From Jejuia sp043557195 (GTDB taxonomy: Bacteria > Bacteroidota > Bacteroidia > Flavobacteriales > Flavobacteriaceae), in NCBI GenBank assembly GCA_043557195.1, contig CP121314.1:3410001-3474000 (forward strand): a stretch of DNA of 64,000 nucleotides, in the 5' to 3' direction. The translations under genes and the position numbers were made by a program. This document shows, in pieces, positions 32,905 to 42,392 of the stretch (within the stretch, counting starts at the first letter, position 1; every line of letters starts with the position of its first letter). Under the pieces are notes generated by a model. That model ran no database searches. It worked only from the letters and a program-made list of their open reading frames with translations, and was not told the DNA's origin.

Positions 32905-34323
32905 TTAATTCAAACCAACTTTTCCTTTAACTGATTCAAACAATCTTTTAGAGTCGAAACCAATACCTTCCTTAAAAACAATTTCCATATTTCGGATGTT
33001 TTTAATATTGGTTTTTAAATCTCCATCAATCAAAATTATATCAGCAAGTTTTCCTTTTTCAATCGTTCCAATAGTGTTTTGTTGTTCTAAATAGGTAGCG
33101 CCATTTAAAGTGCAAATTTTTATGACGTCCTCTAACGGAAAACCAGCTTCAACTAAAATTTCAATAGTGCGTTGGTTGGCGTATCCCGCAACAGTTCTTC
33201 CAGCTCCTGTAGGATCTGTTCCGGCAACAAGTTTTCCACCTTTATCGTAAAATCGTTTTAACCAAATGAGATTTTTTTCAAATCTTGCCAGAGTTAGGGA
33301 GTCTTTTCCAATACTTCTGTCATAAATATTTTTTACATCTTTTAAAACTTCTGGAGTTACCGCACTTTCCCCTCCACCTGGAATAAGTTCTCTATTAGTG
33401 TAAGGCTCAAAAACATTGGGTGTTGTTGTAATTGTGGTGCCGTTTTTAATTAAAATATCAATTAGTCTGTTTACTTTATCACTGTCTACAGGCTCAGTAG
33501 TTAATGAGGTTCTGGCGTTAAACGGGTCGCAGATATCTTCGTCTTTATCTTCATCAAAATCTGTTGAAGCCATAAAACCATGTTCTAGATTGTCAATACC
33601 AAGATTAGAAGCTTCTTCATAAGTTACGGAGCATAAATGCCCCGTAACTTTAAGGCCTCTTTTATGCGCTTCTTCTATACAAACTTGCATATCGTCTTTG
33701 GTAATATTATTGTATAATTTAAAAGAGGTAACACCTCTATTTGTCCAATATTCCACCATTTCAGAGACTTCTTTAGTGTCTTTGATGAAACCTAATTCTG
33801 CAATTGGAGGGCCTTCACGTTCTATAAACGGGCTAGTAACATCCATTTTTGGTCCAGTCATTTTGCCTTCAGAGATCCATTGTTTTACATTTAAATCAGA
33901 TTGTGGTTGAATACTACCTGCAGTGCGCATAGTAGTTACGCCTCCAGCTAAATAAAGTCTTGGAAATGAAAAGGTCATTTGTCCTACACTAAACCAATCT
34001 TCAAAGAATTTGGTGTAGAATAAATGTTCGTGAAGCATCACTAAACCTGGAATAACAGTTTTCCCTGTACCATCAATAACTAATGCATCTATTGGTGTTT
34101 TTACTTTTGAGCTATCACCAAATTCATGAATGACTTTGTCTTTTATAATAACAGTTTGTTTTTCTTTTATAGCATTACCGGTGCCGTCTATTACAGTTAC
34201 ATTTTCAATAGCTACGAGCGTAGTATCAACACTAATAAAGGTTTTTACTCGGGGAGAGAACTCTTGTGCAGTAATTTTTAATGTGCATAAAACTACAGCA
34301 ATACATAAGATTATTTTTTTCAT
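32905..34323 (-). CDS. Secreted amidohydrolase-family protein (imidazolonepropionase/prolidase-like)
   Basis: A 472-residue exported metal-dependent hydrolase (signal MKKIILCIAVVLCTLKITAQ). Barrel landmarks: VIDGTGKTVIPGLVMLHEHL with the first metal pair as His-x-His, VTGHLCS and NLEHGFMAS as later His positions, and LVAGTDPTGAG with the metal Asp. The C-terminal beta part returns with GKLADIILIDGDL. Such proteins cleave cyclic amides or peptides; substrate unknown. Followed 13 bases later on the same strand order by an acyltransferase-like membrane gene upstream of it (34337-35518). Confidence 0.9.
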   Translation of the reverse strand: MKKIILCIAVVLCTLKITAQEFSPRVKTFISVDTTLVAIENVTVIDGTGNAIKEKQTVIIKDKVIHEFGDSSKVKTPIDALVIDGTGKTVIPGLVMLHEHLFYTKFFEDWFSVGQMTFSFPRLYLAGGVTTMRTAGSIQPQSDLNVKQWISEGKMTGPKMDVTSPFIEREGPPIAELGFIKDTKEVSEMVEYWTNRGVTSFKLYNNITKDDMQVCIEEAHKRGLKVTGHLCSVTYEEASNLGIDNLEHGFMASTDFDEDKDEDICDPFNARTSLTTEPVDSDKVNRLIDILIKNGTTITTTPNVFEPYTNRELIPGGGESAVTPEVLKDVKNIYDRSIGKDSLTLARFEKNLIWLKRFYDKGGKLVAGTDPTGAGRTVAGYANQRTIEILVEAGFPLEDVIKICTLNGATYLEQQNTIGTIEKGKLADIILIDGDLKTNIKNIRNMEIVFKEGIGFDSKRLFESVKGKVGLN

Positions 34324-34336
34324 AAATGTGGTATTT

Positions 34337-35518
34337 CTAAAGATAACTTAACCACCATTTCTCTTTATTTGAAGCTTTATAAGTCATATATCTTTTGCTA
34401 GGAAAATAAAGTATTGCGATTATAAATATCCAAACTAAATATACAACAAATAACGAGTAGCCGTAGTTTATGAGTTTTGTATTAATGAATACATCTTTTG
34501 TAAGAATCATGTTAGCCCAGTCACCACCAAATATTAAAATGCCTATGATGGCAAAAGAATGGATTACTATAACATGCAAGAAATAATAGAATAGTGGCAC
34601 TCTTCCGAAAACCAAAAGAAAATCTGTGAGTTTGTTTTTAATGTTTTCAATTGCATATAAAAATAATAGGGCAGGCCCCATTGTAATTAATAGGTAAACC
34701 AATGAAGGAGGGTATTTAGTCACTTTAAAAAATGAAAGTACTGTTTTTGTGGTGGTGTCTTGCATAGACCATGGCACTAAATCGCCATAACCATTAGTTC
34801 CTCTTATGACAAAAAATAGCACTATTGATGATACACCGAGTCCAATCAAATATTTTTTTCTTTTTTGGGCATTAAAGTCCTTTTTGTAAAGTGTTCCAAA
34901 ACAATACCCAAGAGAAATGAGACCAAACCAAGGTATAATTGGGTAAGCGAATGCAACATATCTCCCGCCAATAGGAATAAATTGTCGTTGATGTAAAATA
35001 TACCAAACAATAGATTTAAAACTTGAGCCTTGAAGGACAATACCATCAAGTAAATTATGACATGCGACCAAAATGATTCCTAAAGCCAATACACCTTTAA
35101 ACGGAAAATAAATTGCAAAGGATAAGAGTATCATACACAAACCTATAGCCCAAATAACTTGTAGTACGATGAAGCTATAAGTCACATCAAAACTCCAAAT
35201 AAAATTATTAACTATAATGGATAACAAAACAAGCCAAAATCCTCTAGTAATTAGAAATTTAAATAACTGTGCTTTTGTTTTTTTTGTACTGTATAAATAC
35301 GCTGAAGTACCTGCTAGAAAAATAAAAATAGGGGCACAGTAATGTGTAATAAACCTAGTGAAAAACAAAAAAGGCGTTGTGGTTTCTATATCAGTAGGGT
35401 TTATGAAAAAAGAACCGTAATGAAAATAGTCTCTTGTATGATCTAAAGCCATTAAAAGCATAACTAGTCCACGAAGGATATCTATGGATTCAATTCTGGT
35501 TGATTTGATTATCGACAT
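34337..35518 (-). CDS. DUF1624/HGSNAT-like membrane acyltransferase
   Basis: A 393-residue inner-membrane protein with about ten helices. The N-terminus RIESIDILRGLVMLLMALDH followed by TRFITHYCAPIFIFLAGTSA is the signature of the heparan-alpha-glucosaminide N-acetyltransferase-like DUF1624 family, whose conserved Asp/His act in acyl transfer across the membrane. It may acetylate a cell-envelope or periplasmic sugar; no glycan genes are adjacent to say which. It lies 13 bases upstream of the amidohydrolase gene on the same strand, so the two probably share a transcript. Confidence 0.87.
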   Translation of the reverse strand: MSIIKSTRIESIDILRGLVMLLMALDHTRDYFHYGSFFINPTDIETTTPFLFFTRFITHYCAPIFIFLAGTSAYLYSTKKTKAQLFKFLITRGFWLVLLSIIVNNFIWSFDVTYSFIVLQVIWAIGLCMILLSFAIYFPFKGVLALGIILVACHNLLDGIVLQGSSFKSIVWYILHQRQFIPIGGRYVAFAYPIIPWFGLISLGYCFGTLYKKDFNAQKRKKYLIGLGVSSIVLFFVIRGTNGYGDLVPWSMQDTTTKTVLSFFKVTKYPPSLVYLLITMGPALLFLYAIENIKNKLTDFLLVFGRVPLFYYFLHVIVIHSFAIIGILIFGGDWANMILTKDVFINTKLINYGYSLFVVYLVWIFIIAILYFPSKRYMTYKASNKEKWWLSYL

Positions 35519-35602
35519 ATATTACTTCGTTAGTTTTAGTATTTTGAGAATCATTTTAAGCAATAAAATTGCTTTAGAAAACCTAGGCTCTCTTTTAAAA
35601 TA

Positions 35603-35712
35603 GCAGGCATATCAGTAATAGGTTTTATCATTAACTAATTCAAATATCTTTAAACTTTATGTTTTAAGACCATTCATTTCTATTACTGATGTCGTTTAAA
35701 AGTGATGCCTGC
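35603..35712. repeat. Nested inverted repeat between two membrane-protein genes
   Basis: GCAGGCAT plus ATCAGTAATAG (35603-35621) is complementary to CTATTACTGAT (35680-35690) and ATGCCTGC (35705-35712), with a 14-base bulge before the last arm and a ~58-base loop. No T-run follows it. The bulged two-part stem is reminiscent of attC-type or REP-type structures. Confidence 0.6.
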
Positions 35713-35725
35713 ATAACCATTGTTT

Positions 35726-37108
35726 TTAATCTTTAATAACTTGAGGTGTAACCAATACATGGTCTAAAATACTAAAGCTATCTACCCTTTTTCTGTGGGT
35801 TTTAAAGCAAATAAAATTCATTAAAAAAGCCATCATTATTGGTGGTATAGCTATAAATAGGAATACATGTTCCCAAATAAAATATGTTTTAAGTACACCT
35901 AGTAGCGTAGCTCCTGCAGCTCTTCCCATGTTAGATAATGCCATGTAAAGTGTAAATTGTGTAGCTGCAACTGTTTTCCAACACAATTGCATTGCAGATG
36001 CAAAAACAGCAATACATAAAAAAGTGTATAACGTGTAATAGGCGACAATAAATCCATAAATAAATAGATTGTTACTCCAAAAATCACTCACAAAACCAAA
36101 TGCAGCTATCAATATTGCCAGTATAGTGAGGTATATTAGCAGCATTTTTAGCTTTCCAAAGAAGTCTACTAAATAACCGCCAATTATCATCCCTAAAACA
36201 CCAGCAACTATTGAAGAAATTGAAAATACTTGTGAAAACGCAGTATTAGTCCAACCTAATTCCTGAACTGAAAAAATTGGAAAAAGAGAGTCCATTAGTC
36301 CGTACATAAGACCGATTATAAAGGATGCGATACCAAAAACCATACTTGCTTTTAATTTTACTACCCGGTAGAGGCTCTTTAAAATTTTAGACCAACTCCT
36401 AAGTTGTGTTTTCTTAGAGCTAATATTGGCTTCACCTTTATTCCATGGCATCGTTTTTTCTCCTGGTCGTTCGGTAAAATAGATAGGAACTATCATAATC
36501 AAAGCCACAGCAATAGATAGTGATGATATGGCTGTTGCAAACCCGAAAGCATTGATTAAGGCTGTTCCCACAACTAATGACACTGAAGTGCCAATAGTTT
36601 TAGAGCCCCACATTAAACCATTTGCTCTAGCTTGTTCTTTTTCTGGAATAACATCTACGGCCATCCCGTCAGTTGCTACGTCTTGAAATGCTCCAAAAAA
36701 ACTAATTAGGAATCCAACTACGGAAAGCCCATATAAATTATCTACTGGGTTTGAAATAAAGCCAATGCTTAAAAAACTTAATATTAGACCAGATTGTCCC
36801 AAGATTACCCAAGGTCGTTTTCTGCCCATAGGCAAATATGTAAACCTGTCCATTAATGGCGCAAATATGATTTTGAAACTCCATGGAATGCCTATAATGC
36901 CAATAAATGAAGCTATTTCTAATGGCGATTTGCCATTCATTGCTAACCACGCTGGTATTGCGAAAAAAGTAATACCTTCTGGGATCCCTTGTGCTATGTA
37001 CAACACAGAAAATGCGAAGTAGCGAAGTATTCTATTTGATGTTAAGCTACGCTTACGAGATATATTTGTAATCTGTGTTGGCATAATAAAGTACAACGAA
37101 TTGAGCAT
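35726..37108 (-). CDS. MFS transporter, AmpG/acetyl-CoA transporter-like
   Basis: A 460-residue inner-membrane carrier with about twelve helices. The N-terminal half has the PAT/AmpG-type features: VLYIAQGIPEGITFFAIPAW, PWSFKIIFAPLMDRF, then MGRKRPWVILGQ and FQDVATDGMAVDVIP. AmpG members carry muropeptides, others acetyl-CoA or unknown cargo; substrate unresolved. A second in-frame ATG (37082-37084) would remove eight residues, and neither start has a visible ribosome site. Confidence 0.88.
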   Translation of the reverse strand: MLNSLYFIMPTQITNISRKRSLTSNRILRYFAFSVLYIAQGIPEGITFFAIPAWLAMNGKSPLEIASFIGIIGIPWSFKIIFAPLMDRFTYLPMGRKRPWVILGQSGLILSFLSIGFISNPVDNLYGLSVVGFLISFFGAFQDVATDGMAVDVIPEKEQARANGLMWGSKTIGTSVSLVVGTALINAFGFATAISSLSIAVALIMIVPIYFTERPGEKTMPWNKGEANISSKKTQLRSWSKILKSLYRVVKLKASMVFGIASFIIGLMYGLMDSLFPIFSVQELGWTNTAFSQVFSISSIVAGVLGMIIGGYLVDFFGKLKMLLIYLTILAILIAAFGFVSDFWSNNLFIYGFIVAYYTLYTFLCIAVFASAMQLCWKTVAATQFTLYMALSNMGRAAGATLLGVLKTYFIWEHVFLFIAIPPIMMAFLMNFICFKTHRKRVDSFSILDHVLVTPQVIKD

Positions 37109-37320
37109 TATAATTTTATAGCTCTCTACATTTGATGTTGCAAAGTTTTAAAACTGAATTGAGGTGTGTGTTGCCTTAATTACTGCTTAGGAAGTAAATT
37201 TGAAATTTCAAAAACACTAATTCGGTAACGCATGCATTGTAAATGGTACATTATCTTCATAGTGCTTTCGAAACTTCTGGTTGGTTGAGAGTAGTTTAAG
37301 CTTGCTAATAGCTATGTTTT

Positions 37321-38058
37321 TTATTGCATACTTAAGTCTTTTTCCAGAGTATATGTGTAACTAGATGTGCTCTTTAAAATCTTGGAGAATTTTTCACGAG
37401 TTTCTTTAGTTTTAGCTTTACCATGAACACTTTCATACATTTGCCAAGCACCATCTCTATCATTATCCAAATCTGCAAAATCTTTAAATGGAGTGGAAAC
37501 AAAATAATTAGCACCTTCTCCAGCCATTTGACGGTACCAATATGAACGCAAGCTACCTTCTTTAGACTTAATAGCGTCTGTAACCTCTTTCACAATTTCG
37601 TTAAAGACCATACTATTTTTAACGGTAAAGCTATTTACCCAAACTATAGTATTATCACCTAAAGGCGCTTTGCTACTAACTTTTGGCATAGGTCTCGCGG
37701 TATTAAATTCAGTACTTTCAATGTGAGGCGTAATAAACGTTAATGCAATTGAGCGACATGCTTTTCCTGCAGCATCACTTTCGTCCATTTCTGCCCAATT
37801 ATTCATTCTTGAGGACATTACATATACATTCCCTTTACCTTGTAAACGATGCCATACATTCCACTTATCCTTACCATCATTTTCTTTGTAGCATTTGTTC
37901 CATTTTTTTACACCATCTGTGAAATTTGAGTTATGACCAAACTTAACTGTGAATTCTGTTAAGTTCAAAATGAAGTTGTCATCTTCTTGAGCCTGTGTTG
38001 TTAAAGGCAGCATTAATAAAAGCGATGCCACCAATAAGGTTGTCTTAAAAATTTTCAT
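37321..38058 (-). CDS. Exported protein of unknown function, two dimeric alpha-beta barrel-like repeats
   Basis: A 245-residue protein with a signal peptide (LLLMLPLTTQAQ). Two halves of ~100 residues each start with a strand (NLTEFTVKFGHNSNFTDGVK and VWVNSFTVKNSMVFNEIVKE) and contain a similar YVMSS / YFVST element, suggesting an ABM/NIPSNAP-like duplicated fold; this is inferred by eye. No catalytic residue can be assigned. It stands alone downstream of the two-component genes on the same strand. Confidence 0.65.
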   Translation of the reverse strand: MKIFKTTLLVASLLLMLPLTTQAQEDDNFILNLTEFTVKFGHNSNFTDGVKKWNKCYKENDGKDKWNVWHRLQGKGNVYVMSSRMNNWAEMDESDAAGKACRSIALTFITPHIESTEFNTARPMPKVSSKAPLGDNTIVWVNSFTVKNSMVFNEIVKEVTDAIKSKEGSLRSYWYRQMAGEGANYFVSTPFKDFADLDNDRDGAWQMYESVHGKAKTKETREKFSKILKSTSSYTYTLEKDLSMQ

Positions 38059-38226
38059 AATTATAATATTTAAATGGTTAATGATAAATGAATTCTGGTA
38101 TTGAATTCTTCAACCAAGTAAGTGATTATCAATTATAAAAAAGATTAGATTAGGACGAATAGGCTTATTCTTTATCCGAAAGGTATGATTTGGTTATCAA
38201 AAGGAAAAAATTACTAAAAAGCGGTT

Positions 38227-38970
38227 TTATATAGTTTGTAAACGCTTTAATAACTCTTCTTTTAATGATTTGCTGATAGGAATTGCTTTTTTACCAATGA
38301 CGATATGGCTATTTGCAACTTCGTCTATTTTGGAAATGTTTATGATAAACGACCGATGTACACGAAGAAAGTGTTTAGAAGGTAGTTTTTCATCCATATC
38401 TTTTAACGTCATCACTAAAAGATATTCTCTGTTTTTTGAATGAATACGGCAATAGTTTCGTTCTGCTTCAATGTAAAGCACATCATTAATACTGATTTTT
38501 ACCATGGAGTTGAGGTGTCTCACAAAAATGCTGTCACTCAATATTAGCGATTCTCCATTTATGGGTTCTATTTTATCAGTTTCTTTTTCTTCAGAAGTAA
38601 TTTGGCTTATAGTTAACTCTATAGTACGCTGTAAATCTAATTTTTTAAAAGGTTTAGCAATGAAACCATAAGGATGTGTTGTTTTTGCTCTGTTAAAATG
38701 TGCATCATCAATATTTGCCGTTAGATAAATAACGGGGATATTATGCGTTTTTTGCATAGCCTGAGCAGTTTCTATCCCATCTAAAGCACCTTTTAAATTA
38801 ATGTCTAAGAGTAGAATGTCTGGAGTGTTTGTTTCAATTTGTTTGAGAGCATCTTCACCTCTTGGGACAATTCCAATAACTTCGTAACCTAATTCAGTGA
38901 GTTGAAGCGAAATGTTTGCAGCAATAACCATTTCGTCTTCTACAATTAATATTTTGGTTTTTTTGCTCAT
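38227..38970 (-). CDS. LytTR-type response regulator
   Basis: A 247-residue regulator with a receiver domain (phospho-acceptor Asp56 in ILLLDINLKG; acidic pair Glu11/Asp12) and a C-terminal LytTR DNA-binding domain (~150-245) with IEAERNYCRIHSKNREYLL and FLRVHRSFIINISKID. Its ATG overlaps the stop of the kinase gene (TAATG), so the pair is translated together. Target promoters are not visible here. Confidence 0.94.
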   Translation of the reverse strand: MSKKTKILIVEDEMVIAANISLQLTELGYEVIGIVPRGEDALKQIETNTPDILLLDINLKGALDGIETAQAMQKTHNIPVIYLTANIDDAHFNRAKTTHPYGFIAKPFKKLDLQRTIELTISQITSEEKETDKIEPINGESLILSDSIFVRHLNSMVKISINDVLYIEAERNYCRIHSKNREYLLVMTLKDMDEKLPSKHFLRVHRSFIINISKIDEVANSHIVIGKKAIPISKSLKEELLKRLQTI

Positions 38971-40859
38971 TATGCTGCGGTTTCAATTAGAAAATCAAAT
39001 TCTATATAGGTGCCTTTTTCTGTTGTCTCTGTCATTTTACCATTAAGTTGTTGGGTTAAAAGATGTACCAGTTGAGAACCAAACCCCGTACCTTTTGGCG
39101 CAATGTCTTTTTGTTTTCCAACGCCATTGTCAGACACTTTCAGTTTTAAATGATTTCCCTCGTACTTTTCTAAACTAATAGATATTTCACCCTTTTCATT
39201 TTCTGGAAATGCATATTTTAAGGCATTTGTTAGTAGTTCATTTACTATTAACCCTATTGGAACAGCAGTGTCTACATCAAGGTTGAGGTTATCCATAGCG
39301 CATTCTATCTTCACCTTGTCTTCTGCATTAAACGTATCTAAAATACCCTCGCTGAGATTTAAGAAATAATCTTTCATCTCTATACTTCCCAAATTATCAC
39401 CTTGATATAATTTTTGATGAATAATTCCCATAGATTGCACTCTGTTTTGGCTGGCTATCATAGCATCTTTAGTTGCGGAATCTTCTATTTTGGCAGATTG
39501 AAGTGCTATAAGGCTTTTCACCATTTCTAAATTATTTTTAACACGATGGTGAATCTCTTTAAGCAGTAGTTCGTTTTCAGCATTTTTAGCACGTATAATT
39601 TTTGTTGCTTTTTTGTTCTTATTAAAAAAGTAAAATAACGATAGGAGTAATAAGCCTAATAAAACAGCTACGGCGATAATTAGGTTTTGTGTTTTTGTTT
39701 TTTGTTCTAATAAGAAGGCTTGAGATGCCAGAGCTTCATCTTTCTTTTCCGTTTCGTATTTTACGATGGTTTCTTCTTCAATATTTTCAATTTTACCTTC
39801 AAGATTATTTATTTGGTTTGCATGTGCTTTGTTTTGGTAGTAAAGTGCATTTTTAAAATCGCCTAGTTTCTCATAACATTTAGCCAAATCTTCATATTGA
39901 GTTACAATAGTTGATTGCCCCTTAGTTTCATATGCTTTAACTCCTGCCGATAGATGTTCTAATGCTCTGTTGTAATCATTTTGAAGTAAATAAACTTGTC
40001 CGATTTCTGTTCTGTAAGTAGCACAGCGTTCTTCTCCAATATTGGCTGTACATAATTCCCAAGCTTTTATAAAATCTTTTAAAGCGTTATCAAAATCTTT
40101 CGCTTTTACATACACTTCACCTCGGTAGGAATGTGCACGAACAGGAATAAAAATTTCTTCGGATGCTTTAGATCGTACAATTTCCAAACAATAATCTGCA
40201 GCTTTGTAAGCTTTTTCAAATTCACCTAGTTCGCCATAGGCTTTAATAAGACTAAATTGTGCAATAGCAACAGAAGCATAGTTTTTGGTTTTCTCTAAAA
40301 TAGGAACAGCTTTTTGAATATACTCTATGGATTTTTCAGGCTCTTCCATCACTTCGTAAAGCACACCAAGCGTTCTGTAAGAACTTCCTAACCCTGCTTC
40401 ATCTTTCATATCCTCATAAAGAGGAATAGCTTTGAAGAGCACGTCTTGAGCTTTGTTCAGTTCGCGTACATTCATGTAGTCTATAGCTAATGTTCTGTAG
40501 GTGCCAGCAATTTTCTTTTTATCGTCTATTTTGATGTAGTTTTCCAAAGCTCTTTCAGAATGATGCACTATGGAATCTGGAGAAAATGTACCGTTGTAAC
40601 CATGCCAGTTTGCAATTTCCTCGTGGACTTCAGCAATAAGTTTTGAATCATCGGTTTTTAAAGTGCGATTTAAAGTTTGAAGCGCTATAGAATGAAAATT
40701 ATCTAAATCTTTGCCTGTGTATGCATTTTTGCGCATCCAAGATAAACAGGAATCAATAGGTTGTAGTTTTGCACTTTCGAGATTGAGATTTTTGGTCTGA
40801 GAGAATCCAGCGCAAAAGATAAAACATGCCACTAGAATTGTAACTGTAATCTTTATCAT
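38970..40859 (-). CDS. Sensor histidine kinase with periplasmic TPR domain
   Basis: A 629-residue kinase. A signal peptide (MIKITVTILVACFIFCAGFS) is followed by about 350 residues of TPR repeats outside the membrane (for example AGTYRTLAIDYMNVRELNKA), a coiled segment, one membrane helix (LIIAVAVLLGLLLLSLFYFF), then a HisKA_2-type dimerisation helix (LLKEIHHRVKNNLEMVKSL; phosphorylatable His437) and a HATPase domain. Start chosen at ATG 40857-40859 because it begins the signal peptide; the frame opens further upstream into lysA without support. Pairs with the overlapping LytTR regulator. Confidence 0.9.
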   Translation of the reverse strand: MIKITVTILVACFIFCAGFSQTKNLNLESAKLQPIDSCLSWMRKNAYTGKDLDNFHSIALQTLNRTLKTDDSKLIAEVHEEIANWHGYNGTFSPDSIVHHSERALENYIKIDDKKKIAGTYRTLAIDYMNVRELNKAQDVLFKAIPLYEDMKDEAGLGSSYRTLGVLYEVMEEPEKSIEYIQKAVPILEKTKNYASVAIAQFSLIKAYGELGEFEKAYKAADYCLEIVRSKASEEIFIPVRAHSYRGEVYVKAKDFDNALKDFIKAWELCTANIGEERCATYRTEIGQVYLLQNDYNRALEHLSAGVKAYETKGQSTIVTQYEDLAKCYEKLGDFKNALYYQNKAHANQINNLEGKIENIEEETIVKYETEKKDEALASQAFLLEQKTKTQNLIIAVAVLLGLLLLSLFYFFNKNKKATKIIRAKNAENELLLKEIHHRVKNNLEMVKSLIALQSAKIEDSATKDAMIASQNRVQSMGIIHQKLYQGDNLGSIEMKDYFLNLSEGILDTFNAEDKVKIECAMDNLNLDVDTAVPIGLIVNELLTNALKYAFPENEKGEISISLEKYEGNHLKLKVSDNGVGKQKDIAPKGTGFGSQLVHLLTQQLNGKMTETTEKGTYIEFDFLIETAA

Positions 40860-40910
40860 ATAAGTCTTAACGGTTGGGATTAAGAGACCCAGGGAGATTT
40901 TAAAGATATA

Positions 40911-40943
40911 AAAAAAAGTGTTACTATTTTGAGTAACACTTTT
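40911..40943 (-). terminator. lysA terminator
   Basis: Stem AAAAGTGTTAC / GTAACACTTTT with loop TATTTTGA, directly after the lysA stop; the plus-strand A-run gives the U-run on the minus transcript. Confidence 0.88.
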
Positions 40944-40950
40944 ATTGTTT

Positions 40951-42186
40951 TTAAACAGCTGAAGCTTTTTCTTTTTTTGTGGAGAAATTGACTTCAACTT
41001 GATTATTTAGTATATCCTCAAAGGTTTCCCGCTTTCTAATCAAATGCGCTTTGTTGTTATACCATAATACTTCTGCTGGCCTGTATCTTGAGTTGTAATT
41101 GCTCGCCATGGAAAAGCAGTACGCTCCAGCATTTTTAAATCGCAAAATATCACCCTCATTAATTTCGTTAATGCGTCTATTATTGCCAAATGTGTCCGTT
41201 TCGCAAATATAGCCTACGACAGAGTAGAAGCGTTCGCGACCATTAGGGTTAGAAATATTGTCAATCTCATGATGAGACCCATAAAACATAGGTCTTATTA
41301 AATGATTAAACCCAGAATCTACTTGCGCAAAAACAGTAGAAGTAGTTTGTTTAACAGCATTTACTTTGGTTAAAAAATGACCAGATTCGCTTACCAAGAA
41401 CTTCCCTGGCTCAAATGCTAAGGTTAAATCCTTTCCGTATTCTTTACAAAACGCATTAAATTTTGAAGATAGTTTTTTGCCTAATTCTTCAATATTGGTT
41501 TCTATATCTCCAACTTTATATGGAACTTTAAAGCCTGATCCAAAATCTATAAATTCTAAGCTTTTAAAGTTTTTCGCTGTTTCAAACAGAATTTCACTAG
41601 CGTATAAGAATACATCAATATCTAAAATATCACTACCGGTATGCATGTGTATACCATTAATATTCATTTTGGTATTTTCTACAATACGCAATAAATGTGG
41701 TATTTGATGAATAGAAATCCCGAATTTAGAATCGATATGTCCCACAGAAATATTGGCATTTCCACCAGCCATAACATGTGGGTTTATTCTAATGCAAACT
41801 GGCGTATTTGGGTGTTTAGTCCCAAACTGCTCTAAGATAGATAGGTTGTCAATATTTATTTTAACTCCAAGTTTAGCAGCTTTCTCAATTTCATCTAAAG
41901 AAACACCATTAGGCGTGTATATAATTTGTTCTGGCTTAAAACCTGCAGCTAACCCTAATTGTACTTCTTGAATAGATACCGTGTCTATACCTGCTCCCAA
42001 TTTTTTAAATAATTTTAATACAGATATATTAGATAATGCTTTTACGGCATAATTCAATTTTAATTTTTTCACAGATTTAAAAGCGGTAGTTAACCTGTTG
42101 TATTGCGATTCAATTTTATCTGCATCGTATACGTACAAAGGGCTTCCAAACTCTTCGGCAATTTTTAATAATTGGGTGTTTTCCAT
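40951..42186 (-). CDS. lysA: Diaminopimelate decarboxylase
   Basis: PLP enzyme that makes lysine from meso-diaminopimelate. The 411 residues contain the PLP-lysine motif LNYAVKALSN, SGFKVPYKVG after the barrel, FEPGKFLVSESG and the C-terminal substrate region with GYICETDTFGNN and NAGAYCFSMASNYNSR. Length is normal. A promoter with both elements lies upstream and a terminator follows; it is a single-gene unit. Confidence 0.96.
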   Translation of the reverse strand: MENTQLLKIAEEFGSPLYVYDADKIESQYNRLTTAFKSVKKLKLNYAVKALSNISVLKLFKKLGAGIDTVSIQEVQLGLAAGFKPEQIIYTPNGVSLDEIEKAAKLGVKINIDNLSILEQFGTKHPNTPVCIRINPHVMAGGNANISVGHIDSKFGISIHQIPHLLRIVENTKMNINGIHMHTGSDILDIDVFLYASEILFETAKNFKSLEFIDFGSGFKVPYKVGDIETNIEELGKKLSSKFNAFCKEYGKDLTLAFEPGKFLVSESGHFLTKVNAVKQTTSTVFAQVDSGFNHLIRPMFYGSHHEIDNISNPNGRERFYSVVGYICETDTFGNNRRINEINEGDILRFKNAGAYCFSMASNYNSRYRPAEVLWYNNKAHLIRKRETFEDILNNQVEVNFSTKKEKASAV

Positions 42187-42206
42187 TAGTATTTGATAAT
42201 TTCGGA

Positions 42207-42235
42207 CAAAGATATTTCTTTACCTTAAATATCAA
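42207..42235 (-). promoter_or_regulatory. lysA promoter
   Basis: On the minus strand: TTG (42233-42235), an 18-base spacer and TATCTTTG (42207-42214), matching the TTG / TAnnTTTG consensus, 20 bases before the ATG. Confidence 0.6.
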
Positions 42236-42358
42236 ATAAATAATACCGATTTATTACAAATTAAACATTATGTTAATTATTTAACAAATAGTTTGATTTC
42301 AAAATTTAAAATCAATTCAATACTGCTTTAAATATTAGAATAATTACATGTGATTATT

Positions 42359-42366
42359 TACTTTTG
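42359..42366 (+). promoter_or_regulatory. sucC promoter -7 element
   Basis: TACTTTTG matches TAnnTTTG, 26 bases before the sucC ATG. Confidence 0.5.
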
Positions 42367-42392
42367 CTATTCTTAAAAGGAAAGCGAAAATT

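Noticed and set aside
38227..40859. LytS/LytR autolysis system
   Set aside because: The kinase has a periplasmic TPR domain and HisKA_2 helix, unlike the polytopic LytS; only the regulator has a LytTR domain.
40860..40997. 46-residue N-terminal extension of the histidine kinase
   Set aside because: It runs through the lysA terminator and end of lysA, and buries the signal peptide that starts at Met 40859.
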